Shown: piece after piece, positions 1-7,548 of the stretch | Position numbering within the stretch: the first letter of the stretch is position 1 | Layout of the letters: each line of letters starts with the position of its first letter | NCBI GenBank assembly: GCA_029883965.1 | Contig: JAOUIN010000055.1 | Span: forward strand, 1-11,084 | Length of the DNA: 11,084 nucleotides | Origin: Betaproteobacteria bacterium | GTDB taxonomy: Bacteria > Pseudomonadota > Gammaproteobacteria > Burkholderiales > SG8-41 | Direction: 5' to 3' | Notes under the pieces: model-generated | Told to the model about the DNA's origin: nothing | The model's input: only the letters and a program-made list of their open reading frames with translations | The model's database searches: none | Program-made: the position numbers and the translations under genes

Positions 1-582
1 AAACCTAACAACGGCGGCACCAAGCTCTTTTCGGTGTCCGGCGACGTGGCGCGGCCCGGCAATTTCGAAGTGAAGCTGGGCACGCCGTTCCCCAAGCTGC
101 TGGAAATGGCAGGCGGCATGCGCGACGGGCGCAAACTGAAAGCCGTGATTCCCGGCGGCTCGTCGATGCCGGTGCTGCCGGCCGACATCATGATGGCTAC
201 CGACATGGATTACGACTCAATCGCCAAGGCGGGTTCGATGCTGGGTTCGGGCGCGGTAATTGTAATGGACGAGACGCGCTGCATGGTGAAGTCGCTGCTG
301 CGACTGTCGTATTTTTACTATGAAGAGTCGTGCGGCCAGTGTACGCCGTGCCGCGAAGGCACCGGCTGGCTCTACCGCATGGTCGACCGGATCGAGCACG
401 GCAAGGGCCGTCCCGAGGATCTGGACCAGCTGAACAGGGTCGCAGACAACATCCAGGGGCGGACGATCTGTGCGCTGGGTGATGCGGCGGCAATGCCGGT
501 GCGCGCGTTCATCAAGCACTACCGCGATGAATTCCAATATCACATCGACCACAAGAAGTGCCTGGTCGCACCTTACATCTAG
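1..582 (+). CDS. nuoF: NADH-quinone oxidoreductase subunit F (NuoF), C-terminal part, 5' truncated by window edge
   Basis: This is the NADH- and FMN-binding subunit of complex I, located in the peripheral arm in the cytoplasm. The frame is open from base 1, so the gene begins upstream; 193 residues of a protein usually about 430 long are present. The N-terminal part with the NADH/FMN-binding Rossmann-like fold is missing. The visible part starts in the SLBB-like region (VSGDVARPG) and contains the N3 4Fe-4S ligand motif ESCGQCTPCREG, with Cys at fragment residues 111, 114 and 117. The fourth ligand is Cys157 in TICALGDAAAMP. These four cysteines are the standard N3 set, so the fragment looks functional. 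The GTG at base 34 is internal and not the start. The stop lies 9 bases before nuoG, which fits a shared transcript. The identification is secure from the motif and the neighbours. Confidence 0.97.
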   Translation, partial: KPNNGGTKLFSVSGDVARPGNFEVKLGTPFPKLLEMAGGMRDGRKLKAVIPGGSSMPVLPADIMMATDMDYDSIAKAGSMLGSGAVIVMDETRCMVKSLLRLSYFYYEESCGQCTPCREGTGWLYRMVDRIEHGKGRPEDLDQLNRVADNIQGRTICALGDAAAMPVRAFIKHYRDEFQYHIDHKKCLVAPYI

Positions 583-591
583 GCCGACGTC

Positions 592-2961
592 ATGCTTGAG
601 ATCGAACTCGACGGAAAGTTGATGGAAGTGCCTGAAGGCAGCACGATCATGGATGCTGCCAACATGGCCGGCACTTACGTGCCGCATTTCTGCTATCACA
701 AGAAGCTGTCGATTGCTGCCAACTGCCGCATGTGTCTGGTGCAGGTGGAAAAGGCGCCGAAGCCGCTGCCGGCCTGCGCCACGCCGGTGACCAAAGGCAT
801 GAAGGTATGGACACATTCGGATACGGCTGTGAACGCCCAGAAGGGCGTCATGGAATTCCTGCTGATCAACCATCCGCTGGATTGCCCGATCTGTGATCAG
901 GGCGGCGAATGCCAGTTGCAGGATCTGGCGGTGGGTTACGGCAGCAGCGGTTCGCGTTATGAGGAAGACAAGCGCGTCGTCGTCAACAAGAATCTCGGTT
1001 CGCTGATTTCCACCGATATGACGCGCTGCATTCACTGCACACGCTGTGTGCGTTTCGGCCAGGAGATTGCCGGCATCATGGAACTGGGCATGATCGGCCG
1101 CGGCGAGCACTCGGAGATCATCACCTTCGTCGGCAAGACCGTCGATTCGGAACTGTCGGGCAATGTCATCGACCTGTGCCCGGTGGGCGCATTGACTTCG
1201 AAGCCGTTCCGCTACAGCGCGCGTACGTGGGAACTCACGCGCCGGCCGTCAGTGAGCCCGCATTGCGGCCTGGGGTCGAACCTGACAGTGCAGGTCAAGC
1301 AGAACCGCGTCATGCGCGTGCTGCCGCGCGACAACGAGGCGGTCAATGAATGCTGGCTGTCGGACAAGGACCGTTTTTCCTATGAGGCCCTGAACTCCGA
1401 CAGGCGTCTGCCCAAGCCGATGTTGAAGAAAAACGGCAGCTGGCAGGAGGTCGAATGGCCGGTTGCGCTGGAATTCGTGGCGTCTGAACTCAAACGTATC
1501 AAGGACGTGCACGGCGCGGCCGCCATCGGTGCGCTGGCCACCCCTCACCAGACTCTCGAAGAACTGCACCTGCTGCAGAAGCTGTTGCGCGGCTATGGCT
1601 CGGGCAACGTCGACTTCCGCCTGCGGCGGACTGATTTCAGCACCGACGGCAAGCTCGCGGGTGTGCCGTGGCTCGGCATGAACATCGCCGACATCGCGGG
1701 GCTGGATCGCGTGCTGGTCGTCGGCTCGACGTTGCGCAAGGATCATCCGCTGATCGCGCACCGGCTGCGCCAGGCGACGAAAAAGAAGACCGACCTCAAC
1801 CTGCTGCACGCGGCGGACGATGATCTGCTGATGCGCGTCGCCAACAAGGCCATTGTTGCGCCGGCATTGCTGCCGCAGACGCTGGCGCAGGTGGTGAAAG
1901 CTGCTGCAGAAATCAAAAGCGTCCCCGTGCCGGAGGCAGTGCGCGGTGCGGTCGGCAGTGTGACGGCAGGCGATGCGGCCAGCCGCATTGCTGCAAGTCT
2001 GACATCGGGCGAAAAGGCCGGCGTGTTTCTGGGTAATTTCGCCGAACAGCATCCGGCCGCAGGCGAACTGCATGCGCTGGCGCAGGCGTTGGGCGAAATT
2101 CTGGGCTGTTCCTTCGGATTCCTCGGCGCGGCGGCGAACAGCGTTGGCGGTCATGTGGCCGGTTGCTTACCTGACGGAAATAATGCGGGCAAAAATGCGC
2201 GGCAGATGATCGAATCTCCGCTGAAGGCTTACCTGCTGCTGGGTGTCGAACCCGAACTCGACATGCACAACCCGCGCCGGGCCGTTGCTGCGATGAAACA
2301 GGCGGAGCTGGTGGTGGCGATGAGCCCGTTCCAGCATGGCGCTACTGAATACGCGCATGTGCTGTTGCCGATTGCACCGTTCACTGAAACGGCGGGCTCG
2401 TTCATCAATACCGACGGCCGGGTGCAGACCTTTACCGGCGTGGTAAAGCCGTTGGGAGAAACACGACCGGCGTGGAAAGTGCTGCGCGTGCTCGGCAATC
2501 TGCTGGGTCTGGAAGGTTTCGAGCACGACGGCGCCGATGATGCGCAGCGTGAAGCACTGCATGGGAAATCAGAAATAATTAATAAAAACAACAACTTATC
2601 GTTATCCATCGGTGCCCTGACTGCTGCTTATGCCGGCATTGCTCGAATCGCTGAGGTGCCGATCTATGCGGCGGATGCGCTGGCACGTCGTGCGCCCAGC
2701 CTGCAGAAAACCCGCGACGCGCTGCCGCCGGTAGCGACGTTGAACCGCGCGCTGGCCGATCAACTGGGATTGCGCGACGGTGATTTTGTCCGCGTCACGC
2801 AGGATGGTGGTGAAGTCACCGTCGCCTACGCCATAGACGACAAACTGCCGGCGAACTGCGTGCGGCTGGCTGCAGCGCGGGCGGAGACGGCGGCGCTGGG
2901 GGCAGCGACTGCGCCATTGACCGTCGAGCGTGTCGCGCAGACGCAGAAGGTGACCGCCTGA
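592..2961 (+). CDS. nuoG: NADH-quinone oxidoreductase subunit G (NuoG)
   Basis: This is the large iron-sulfur subunit of the complex I peripheral arm, which relays electrons from NuoF toward NuoI; 789 aa. The N-terminal ferredoxin-like domain carries the 2Fe-2S N1b ligands Cys34, Cys45, Cys48 and Cys62. Next come the N5 ligands His94, Cys98, Cys101 and Cys107 (HPLDCPICDQGGEC), then the N4 ligands Cys146, Cys149, Cys152 and Cys196 (CIHCTRC and CPVGAL). From about residue 215 on it is the molybdopterin-oxidoreductase-like domain, which in this family is structural and not catalytic. The four N7 cysteines known in E. coli are not conserved; only a lone Cys225 remains in that stretch. A short AT-rich, Asn-rich patch lies at residues 659-673. 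The start ATG follows a TAGG (580-583) at the end of nuoF with 8 bases between. The stop TGA shares its last base with the nuoH ATG, which suggests translational coupling. Confidence 0.98.
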   Translation: MLEIELDGKLMEVPEGSTIMDAANMAGTYVPHFCYHKKLSIAANCRMCLVQVEKAPKPLPACATPVTKGMKVWTHSDTAVNAQKGVMEFLLINHPLDCPICDQGGECQLQDLAVGYGSSGSRYEEDKRVVVNKNLGSLISTDMTRCIHCTRCVRFGQEIAGIMELGMIGRGEHSEIITFVGKTVDSELSGNVIDLCPVGALTSKPFRYSARTWELTRRPSVSPHCGLGSNLTVQVKQNRVMRVLPRDNEAVNECWLSDKDRFSYEALNSDRRLPKPMLKKNGSWQEVEWPVALEFVASELKRIKDVHGAAAIGALATPHQTLEELHLLQKLLRGYGSGNVDFRLRRTDFSTDGKLAGVPWLGMNIADIAGLDRVLVVGSTLRKDHPLIAHRLRQATKKKTDLNLLHAADDDLLMRVANKAIVAPALLPQTLAQVVKAAAEIKSVPVPEAVRGAVGSVTAGDAASRIAASLTSGEKAGVFLGNFAEQHPAAGELHALAQALGEILGCSFGFLGAAANSVGGHVAGCLPDGNNAGKNARQMIESPLKAYLLLGVEPELDMHNPRRAVAAMKQAELVVAMSPFQHGATEYAHVLLPIAPFTETAGSFINTDGRVQTFTGVVKPLGETRPAWKVLRVLGNLLGLEGFEHDGADDAQREALHGKSEIINKNNNLSLSIGALTAAYAGIARIAEVPIYAADALARRAPSLQKTRDALPPVATLNRALADQLGLRDGDFVRVTQDGGEVTVAYAIDDKLPANCVRLAAARAETAALGAATAPLTVERVAQTQKVTA

Positions 2962-4028
2962 TGCTCGATACTTTGCTCGCGTATCCGCAATCGCTGCTCG
3001 GTCCGCTGTGGCCGGTGGTTTGGACGCTCGTGAAAATCATGCTGATTGTCGCGCCGCTGATGCTCGCTGTGGCCTACCTGACGCTGTGGGAACGCAAGAT
3101 GATCGGCTTCATGCAGATCCGTATCGGACCGAACCGCACGACCTTCTTCGGCATACGCTGGCTCGGCGGATGGGCGCAGCCGATTGCCGACGGACTGAAG
3201 CTGCTGGTCAAGGAAGTCATCATCCCGGCGAATGCCAACAAGCTGCTGTTCGTCCTCGCTCCGGTCATGGCGCTCGCACCGGCGCTGGCGGCATGGGCCG
3301 TGATACCGTTTTCCCCGGAACTGATACTGTCGAATATTGACGCAGGTCTGCTTTACCTGATGGCCATGACTTCACTCGGCGTATACGGCATCATCATCGC
3401 CGGCTGGGCATCGAACTCCAAATATGCATTTCTGGGCGCCTTGCGTTCGGCAGCGCAGATCGTGTCCTACGAAATAGCGATGGGTTTTTCGCTGGTCGGC
3501 GTGCTGATGGCTGCGCAGAGCCTGAACCTCGGGGACATCGTCTACGCCCAGCAGGGCGGTGCAGGATTTCTCAACTGGTTCTGGTTGCCGCTGTTTCCGC
3601 TGTTTCTGACCTACCTGATCTCGGGCGTTGCCGAGACCAACCGCGCGCCTTTTGATGTGGCGGAGGGTGAATCCGAAATCGTCGGTTTCCATGTCGAATA
3701 TTCGGGAATGACCTTTGCCGTGTTTTCCCTTGCCGAATACGCGGCGATGATCCTGATTTCGACATTGACCGCGATCATGTTCCTCGGCGGCTGGCTGTCG
3801 CCGTTCCCGGTTTCATGGGGGCTGCTTGGCGCGCCCTGGGCCGGCTGGCTGTTCGCCAAGATATTTTTCGTAGCGTCATTGTTCCTGTGGTTCCGTGCGA
3901 CGTTCCCGCGATACCGCTATGACCAGATCATGCGCCTGGGCTGGAAAGTGTTCATCCCGGTGACGCTGGTATGGATCGTCGTGCTTGGCGTGTGGATGCA
4001 GACGCCGCTGTGGATATGGTGGAAATGA
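2961..4028 (+). CDS. nuoH: NADH-quinone oxidoreductase subunit H (NuoH)
   Basis: This is the multi-helix inner-membrane subunit that joins the peripheral arm to the membrane arm and forms much of the quinone-binding chamber; 355 aa, slightly longer than E. coli NuoH. Two family signatures are clear: WERKMIGFMQIRIGPNR at residues 43-59 and AETNRAPFD at 224-232. The second runs into the acidic EGESE loop (235-239), which in this family lines the quinone cavity and the start of the proton path. Hydrophobic helices are visible near residues 15-42, 93-115, 128-149, 165-185, 205-223, 250-276, 290-312 and 330-349. The ATG overlaps the nuoG stop by one base (TGATG), so translation probably restarts from the nuoG ribosome. 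The end overlaps the nuoI start. Nothing looks truncated or altered. Confidence 0.98.
   Translation: MLDTLLAYPQSLLGPLWPVVWTLVKIMLIVAPLMLAVAYLTLWERKMIGFMQIRIGPNRTTFFGIRWLGGWAQPIADGLKLLVKEVIIPANANKLLFVLAPVMALAPALAAWAVIPFSPELILSNIDAGLLYLMAMTSLGVYGIIIAGWASNSKYAFLGALRSAAQIVSYEIAMGFSLVGVLMAAQSLNLGDIVYAQQGGAGFLNWFWLPLFPLFLTYLISGVAETNRAPFDVAEGESEIVGFHVEYSGMTFAVFSLAEYAAMILISTLTAIMFLGGWLSPFPVSWGLLGAPWAGWLFAKIFFVASLFLWFRATFPRYRYDQIMRLGWKVFIPVTLVWIVVLGVWMQTPLWIWWK
4018..4022 (+). promoter_or_regulatory. Probable ribosome binding site for nuoI inside the nuoH end
   Basis: GGTGG, formed by the Trp codons at the end of nuoH, lies 5 bases before the ATG at 4028 and only 2 bases before the alternative ATG at 4025. 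It favours 4028, though tight coupling to nuoH termination could serve either start. Confidence 0.5.
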
Positions 4029-4519
4029 TGATTCAGGGCATTCGCAATTTTTTCAATACCTTTCTGCTCGTCGAGCTGCTGAAGGGTATGGCGCTGACGG
4101 GGCGTTACATGTTTTCGCGCAAGATCACGGTGCAGTTCCCGGAGGAGAAAACGCCGCAGAGTCCGCGTTTCCGCGGGTTGCATGCATTGCGCCGATACCC
4201 CAACGGTGAAGAGCGCTGCATCGCCTGCAAACTGTGCGAAGCGGTTTGCCCGGCGCTGGCGATCACCATCGAATCCGAGCAGCGTGACGACGGTACCCGT
4301 CGCACCACGCGCTACGACATCGACCTGACCAAATGCATCTTCTGCGGCTTTTGCGAGGAGTCGTGCCCGGTGGACTCGATCGTGGAGACCCGCATATTCG
4401 AATACCACGGCGAAAAACGCGGTGATCTGATTTACACCAAGCCGATGCTGCTGGCGATCGGCGACGCCTACGAAGAACAGATCGCGCAGGATCGTGCCGC
4501 CGATGCGGCCTACCGGTAA
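4028..4519 (+). CDS. nuoI: NADH-quinone oxidoreductase subunit I (NuoI)
   Basis: This is the 8Fe ferredoxin-type subunit holding clusters N6a and N6b, which hand electrons on to N2 near the quinone site. From the chosen start it is 163 aa, the usual length for this protein in betaproteobacteria. An amphipathic N-terminal helix (residues 1-28) probably anchors it against NuoH. Two CxxCxxCxxxC(P) motifs are intact: Cys64, 67, 70, 74 (CIACKLCEAVCP) and Cys103, 106, 109, 113 (CIFCGFCEESCP). An open frame extends upstream to an ATG at 3971, but those residues overlap nuoH and look nothing like the family. ATGs at 4025 and 4028 are both possible. I prefer 4028 because GGTGG at 4018-4022 then sits 5 bases upstream, and the protein begins MI as expected; 4025 would add one Met. 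Confidence 0.97.
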   Translation: MIQGIRNFFNTFLLVELLKGMALTGRYMFSRKITVQFPEEKTPQSPRFRGLHALRRYPNGEERCIACKLCEAVCPALAITIESEQRDDGTRRTTRYDIDLTKCIFCGFCEESCPVDSIVETRIFEYHGEKRGDLIYTKPMLLAIGDAYEEQIAQDRAADAAYR

Positions 4520-4528
4520 AAAGACAAG

Positions 4529-5152
4529 ATGACTGTTCAGGAATTCATATTCTGGTTTTTCGCGGCGATTCTGGTATTTGCCGCACTGCGGGTAATCACG
4601 GCGCGCAACCCCGTGCATGCCGCGCTGTTCCTGGTGCTGGCGTTCTGCACCTCGGCCGGACTGTGGATACAGCTTGAGGCGGAGTTTCTTGGCATCGCGC
4701 TGGTTCTGGTTTATGTCGGTGCGGTGATGGTGCTGTTCCTGTTTGTGGTGATGATGCTCGACATCAATCTCGCACGATTGCGCGAAGGGTTCTGGGGTTA
4801 TCTGCCGGTCGGCGCCACGGTGGCGCTACTGCTGGTCGCCGAAATGGCGCTGGTGCTGGCCGGGCCGTATTTCGGTTTGTCCGAGGCGCCGCGGCCTTCG
4901 GCATTGCCGGCAGGGCACAGCAACACCAAGGAGCTGGGCAGGTTGCTCTATACCGATTATGTATATCCGTTTGAACTCGCCGCGGTGATCCTGCTGGTGG
5001 CCATCGTTGCAGCGATCGCACTGACGTTGCGCCGCCGCAAGCATGGCAGCAAGCACATGGATCCGGCGAAGCAGGTCGCAGTGCGCAGTAAGGACCGGGT
5101 ACGCATCGTGTCGATGCCGCCCGTGAAAAAACCGAATGGCGGCGGGGACTGA
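4529..5152 (+). CDS. nuoJ: NADH-quinone oxidoreductase subunit J (NuoJ)
   Basis: This is an inner-membrane subunit of complex I lying between NuoH and NuoK/NuoN; 207 aa. Five hydrophobic segments are visible at about residues 5-22, 28-47, 53-76, 92-111 and 148-166. The third contains the conserved VYVGAVMVLFLFVVMMLD stretch, where the family has its pi-bulge helix implicated in coupling quinone chemistry to proton movement. After the last helix a strongly basic cytoplasmic tail follows (residues 168-201, starting RRRKHGSKH), ending in a Gly/Asp-rich tip. It starts 9 bases after the nuoI stop with only a weak, A-rich upstream region and no clear Shine-Dalgarno, so it may depend on coupling to nuoI. 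The identification rests on the motif, the helix pattern and its position between nuoI and nuoK. Confidence 0.97.
   Translation: MTVQEFIFWFFAAILVFAALRVITARNPVHAALFLVLAFCTSAGLWIQLEAEFLGIALVLVYVGAVMVLFLFVVMMLDINLARLREGFWGYLPVGATVALLLVAEMALVLAGPYFGLSEAPRPSALPAGHSNTKELGRLLYTDYVYPFELAAVILLVAIVAAIALTLRRRKHGSKHMDPAKQVAVRSKDRVRIVSMPPVKKPNGGGD
5144..5148 (+). promoter_or_regulatory. Ribosome binding site deciding the nuoK start
   Basis: GGGGA at the very end of nuoJ lies 8 bases before the ATG at 5157 and supports this start over the in-frame ATG at 5136. It is embedded in the Gly-rich C-terminal codons of nuoJ, which may explain that unusual GGG tip. Confidence 0.6.
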
Positions 5153-5156
5153 GCCC

Positions 5157-5462
5157 ATGATCTCCCTGTCGCATTACCTCATACTCGGCGCAATCCTGTT
5201 TGCGATTTCGGTGATCGGGATTTTCCTGAACCGCAAGAACTTGATTGTGCTGCTGATGGCCATCGAGCTGATGCTGCTGGCCGTCAACATGAATTTCATC
5301 GCGTTTTCGCATTTCCTGAATGACATCGCAGGGCAGGTGTTCGTGTTTTTCATCCTGACCGTTGCCGCCGCCGAATCGGCGATCGGCCTCGCGATCCTGG
5401 TGGTGCTGTTCCGCAATCTGCAGACCATCGACGTCGAAGACCTCGACCAGATGAAGGGCTAA
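5157..5462 (+). CDS. nuoK: NADH-quinone oxidoreductase subunit K (NuoK)
   Basis: This is a small inner-membrane subunit of complex I related to MrpC, and part of the proton-translocating E-channel/antiporter-like region; 101 aa, the standard length. Three transmembrane helices lie at about residues 3-24, 28-50 and 59-85. The two membrane glutamates essential in E. coli NuoK have counterparts here, Glu37 (AIELML) and Glu73 (AAESAIGLAI). The frame is open further upstream to an ATG at 5136, but that would add seven residues overlapping the end of nuoJ. I chose the ATG at 5157 because it gives the family length and N-terminus, and because GGGGA at 5144-5148 lies 8 bases upstream. The nuoJ stop is four bases before it. 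nuoL follows 7 bases after its stop. Confidence 0.97.
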   Translation: MISLSHYLILGAILFAISVIGIFLNRKNLIVLLMAIELMLLAVNMNFIAFSHFLNDIAGQVFVFFILTVAAAESAIGLAILVVLFRNLQTIDVEDLDQMKG

Positions 5463-5469
5463 GACGGAC

Positions 5470-7512
5470 ATGACCGCGATGCAAAAACTCTATCTCCTGG
5501 TGCCGCTGGCGCCGCTCGCCGGGGCGCTGATTGCCGGCCTGCTCGGATGGATGATCGGCCGGCGCGCATCGCACTGGGTCACCATCACCGGCATGGTGGT
5601 ATGCCTGGTCGCGTCGTTCCTGGTTTACCAGGACGTGATGCGCGGCAACGTGTTCAACGGTCCGATCTATACCTGGCTGGTGTCGGGCAACATCCGCTTC
5701 GAACTGGGTTTCCTGATCGACCCTTTGTCGGCAACGATGATGATGGTGGTGTCCTTCGTGTCGCTGATGGTCCACATCTACACCATCGGCTACATGGCCG
5801 ACGATCCCGGCTACCAGCGTTTCTTCAGCTACATCTCGCTGTTCACGTTCTCGATGCTGATGCTGGTGATGAGCAACAACTTCCTGCAGCTGTTCTTCGG
5901 CTGGGAGGCGGTGGGGCTGGTGTCGTACCTGCTGATCGGGTTCTGGTATACGCGGCCGACGGCGATTTACGCCAACCTGAAGGCCTTCCTGGTCAACCGT
6001 GTCGGCGACTTCGGCTTTCTGCTCGGTATCGCGCTGGTGCTGATGTATTTCGGCTCGCTCGATTACGCCGCGGTGTTTGCCAACGCCGGACGGTTGGCGG
6101 ACAACACGGTTGAGCTTTTCCCGGGTGTCAGCTGGTCGCTGATGACCGTGATCTGCATCCTGCTGTTCATCGGCGCGATGGGCAAGTCGGCGCAGTTTCC
6201 GCTGCATGTGTGGCTGCCGGACTCGATGGAAGGCCCGACGCCGATTTCGGCGCTGATCCATGCCGCAACCATGGTGACCGCGGGCATATTCATGGTGGCG
6301 CGCATGTCGCCGCTGTTCGAGCTGTCGGAAACGGCGCTGTCATTCGTGCTGGTCATCGGTGCAATCACCGCGTTTTTCATGGCGCTGATCGCGACGGTGC
6401 AGTACGACATCAAGCGCGTGGTTGCCTATTCGACGCTCTCGCAGCTGGGCTACATGACCATGGCGCTGGGCGCTTCGGCGTATTCGGCAGCGATATTCCA
6501 TCTGTTTACCCACGCCTTCTTCAAGGCGGTGTTGTTCCTGGGCGCGGGTTCGGTGATCATCGCGATGCACCACCAGCAGGACATGCGCAAGATGGGCGGG
6601 CTGGCGAAATACATGCCGATCACCTACATGACCATGCTGATCGGTGCGCTGGCCAACGCCGGGCTGCCACCGTTTGCCGGTTTCTTTTCAAAAGACACCA
6701 TCATCGAGGCCATTCATCACGCTACGGTTCCGGGGACAGGCTTCGCGTTTGTGCTGGCAGTGGCCGGCGTATTTGTCGGCGGATTTTATTCGTTCCGCCT
6801 GATGTTCTACACATTCCACGGCAAGGAGCGATTTGCCGATCCGCATGATCCCGATGCCCGGGCTGCTGATGCCGACGCTAAAGCGGCCGCGCAGCATGAT
6901 GATCATGCCCATGATGATCACGGGCATGACAGTCACTCGCACGCGCCGCACGAGTCGCCGGCGGTGGTGTGGGTGCCGCTGGTGCTGCTGGCGATTCCGT
7001 CGGTGTGTGCGGGTTGGTTTATCGGCACCATCGTCTACGGCAACTACTTCGGCAGTTCGATCATGGTCAGCCCGGCACACCCCGCGCTTGCCGTGCTGAC
7101 GCAGGATTTTCCTGGTGTCATGGGCATGATGGAGCACGCGCTGGCCACACAACCGTTCTGGCTCGCAGTGGCCGGCGCTGGCACTGCGTGGTTCATCTAC
7201 ATCGTCCGTCCGGAGCTGCCCGGCATCCTGCGGCGCAAGTGGGGCGTTTTGGTCACGATACTGATGGAGAAATACGGCTTCGACCGCTTCAACGACTGGT
7301 TCTTCGCCGGCGGCGCGCGCGCGCTGGGCACGGGGTTGTGGAAGGGCGGCGACGTCGCGGTCATCGACAACGTGATGGTCAACGGCTCGGCGCGTCTGGT
7401 CGGCTGGTTTGCCGCCGTAGTCCGCCACGTGCAGTCAGGCTACATCTACCACTATGCATTCGCGATGATCATTGGCGTGCTTTTGTTGCTGACGCTGGCG
7501 TTTATCGGCTGA
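5470..7512 (+). CDS. nuoL: NADH-quinone oxidoreductase subunit L (NuoL)
   Basis: This is the distal antiporter-like proton-pumping subunit of the complex I membrane arm, with the long lateral helix at its C-terminus; 680 aa, longer than the E. coli protein of about 613. Key residues of the family are present: Glu146 in FFGWEAVGLVSYLLIGFW and Lys239 in GAMGKSAQFPLHVWLPDSM, followed by EGPTPISALIHAATMVTAG. AYSTLSQLGYM at 319-329 is the shared antiporter motif. Part of the extra length is a hydrophilic His/Asp/Ala-rich loop at residues 456-496, with eight His between 476 and 494. The C-terminal part (about 590-660) holds the amphipathic lateral helix region, and a last hydrophobic helix closes the protein. 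ATG 5470 is used; an ATG at 5479 (MQKLYLLVPL) is an alternative, and neither has a strong Shine-Dalgarno. It follows nuoK by 7 bases. Confidence 0.98.
   Translation: MTAMQKLYLLVPLAPLAGALIAGLLGWMIGRRASHWVTITGMVVCLVASFLVYQDVMRGNVFNGPIYTWLVSGNIRFELGFLIDPLSATMMMVVSFVSLMVHIYTIGYMADDPGYQRFFSYISLFTFSMLMLVMSNNFLQLFFGWEAVGLVSYLLIGFWYTRPTAIYANLKAFLVNRVGDFGFLLGIALVLMYFGSLDYAAVFANAGRLADNTVELFPGVSWSLMTVICILLFIGAMGKSAQFPLHVWLPDSMEGPTPISALIHAATMVTAGIFMVARMSPLFELSETALSFVLVIGAITAFFMALIATVQYDIKRVVAYSTLSQLGYMTMALGASAYSAAIFHLFTHAFFKAVLFLGAGSVIIAMHHQQDMRKMGGLAKYMPITYMTMLIGALANAGLPPFAGFFSKDTIIEAIHHATVPGTGFAFVLAVAGVFVGGFYSFRLMFYTFHGKERFADPHDPDARAADADAKAAAQHDDHAHDDHGHDSHSHAPHESPAVVWVPLVLLAIPSVCAGWFIGTIVYGNYFGSSIMVSPAHPALAVLTQDFPGVMGMMEHALATQPFWLAVAGAGTAWFIYIVRPELPGILRRKWGVLVTILMEKYGFDRFNDWFFAGGARALGTGLWKGGDVAVIDNVMVNGSARLVGWFAAVVRHVQSGYIYHYAFAMIIGVLLLLTLAFIG
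6895..6951 (+). repeat. His/Asp-rich coding repeat in NuoL loop
   Basis: An 11-base unit, CATGATGATCA, occurs at 6895-6905 and again at 6910-6920 with a 15-base period, encoding HDDHA then HDDHG. The wider stretch (NuoL residues 476-494) has eight His in 19 residues, mixed with Asp and Ser, in a hydrophilic loop between two membrane segments. The in-frame 15-base period suggests expansion by slippage. Metal binding is possible from composition but not shown. Confidence 0.7.
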
Positions 7513-7548
7513 ACCCGGGCAGCTGACATTGAAGAAAAAGAACTGACG

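Noticed and set aside
34..36. GTG at 34 as the start of a short NuoF
   Set aside because: The frame is open to base 1 and the upstream residues continue the NuoF sequence, so the gene is cut by the window edge and does not start here.
3971..4027. Upstream extension of nuoI to an ATG at 3971
   Set aside because: The added residues (MDRRAWRVDADAAVD and on) do not resemble NuoI N-termini and lie inside the conserved end of nuoH.
7513..7548. nuoL-nuoM spacer as a possible terminator or promoter
   Set aside because: It contains short palindromes (CCCGGG, CAGCTG) but no stable stem with a U-tract and no recognisable -35/-10 pair; it is only 36 bases.
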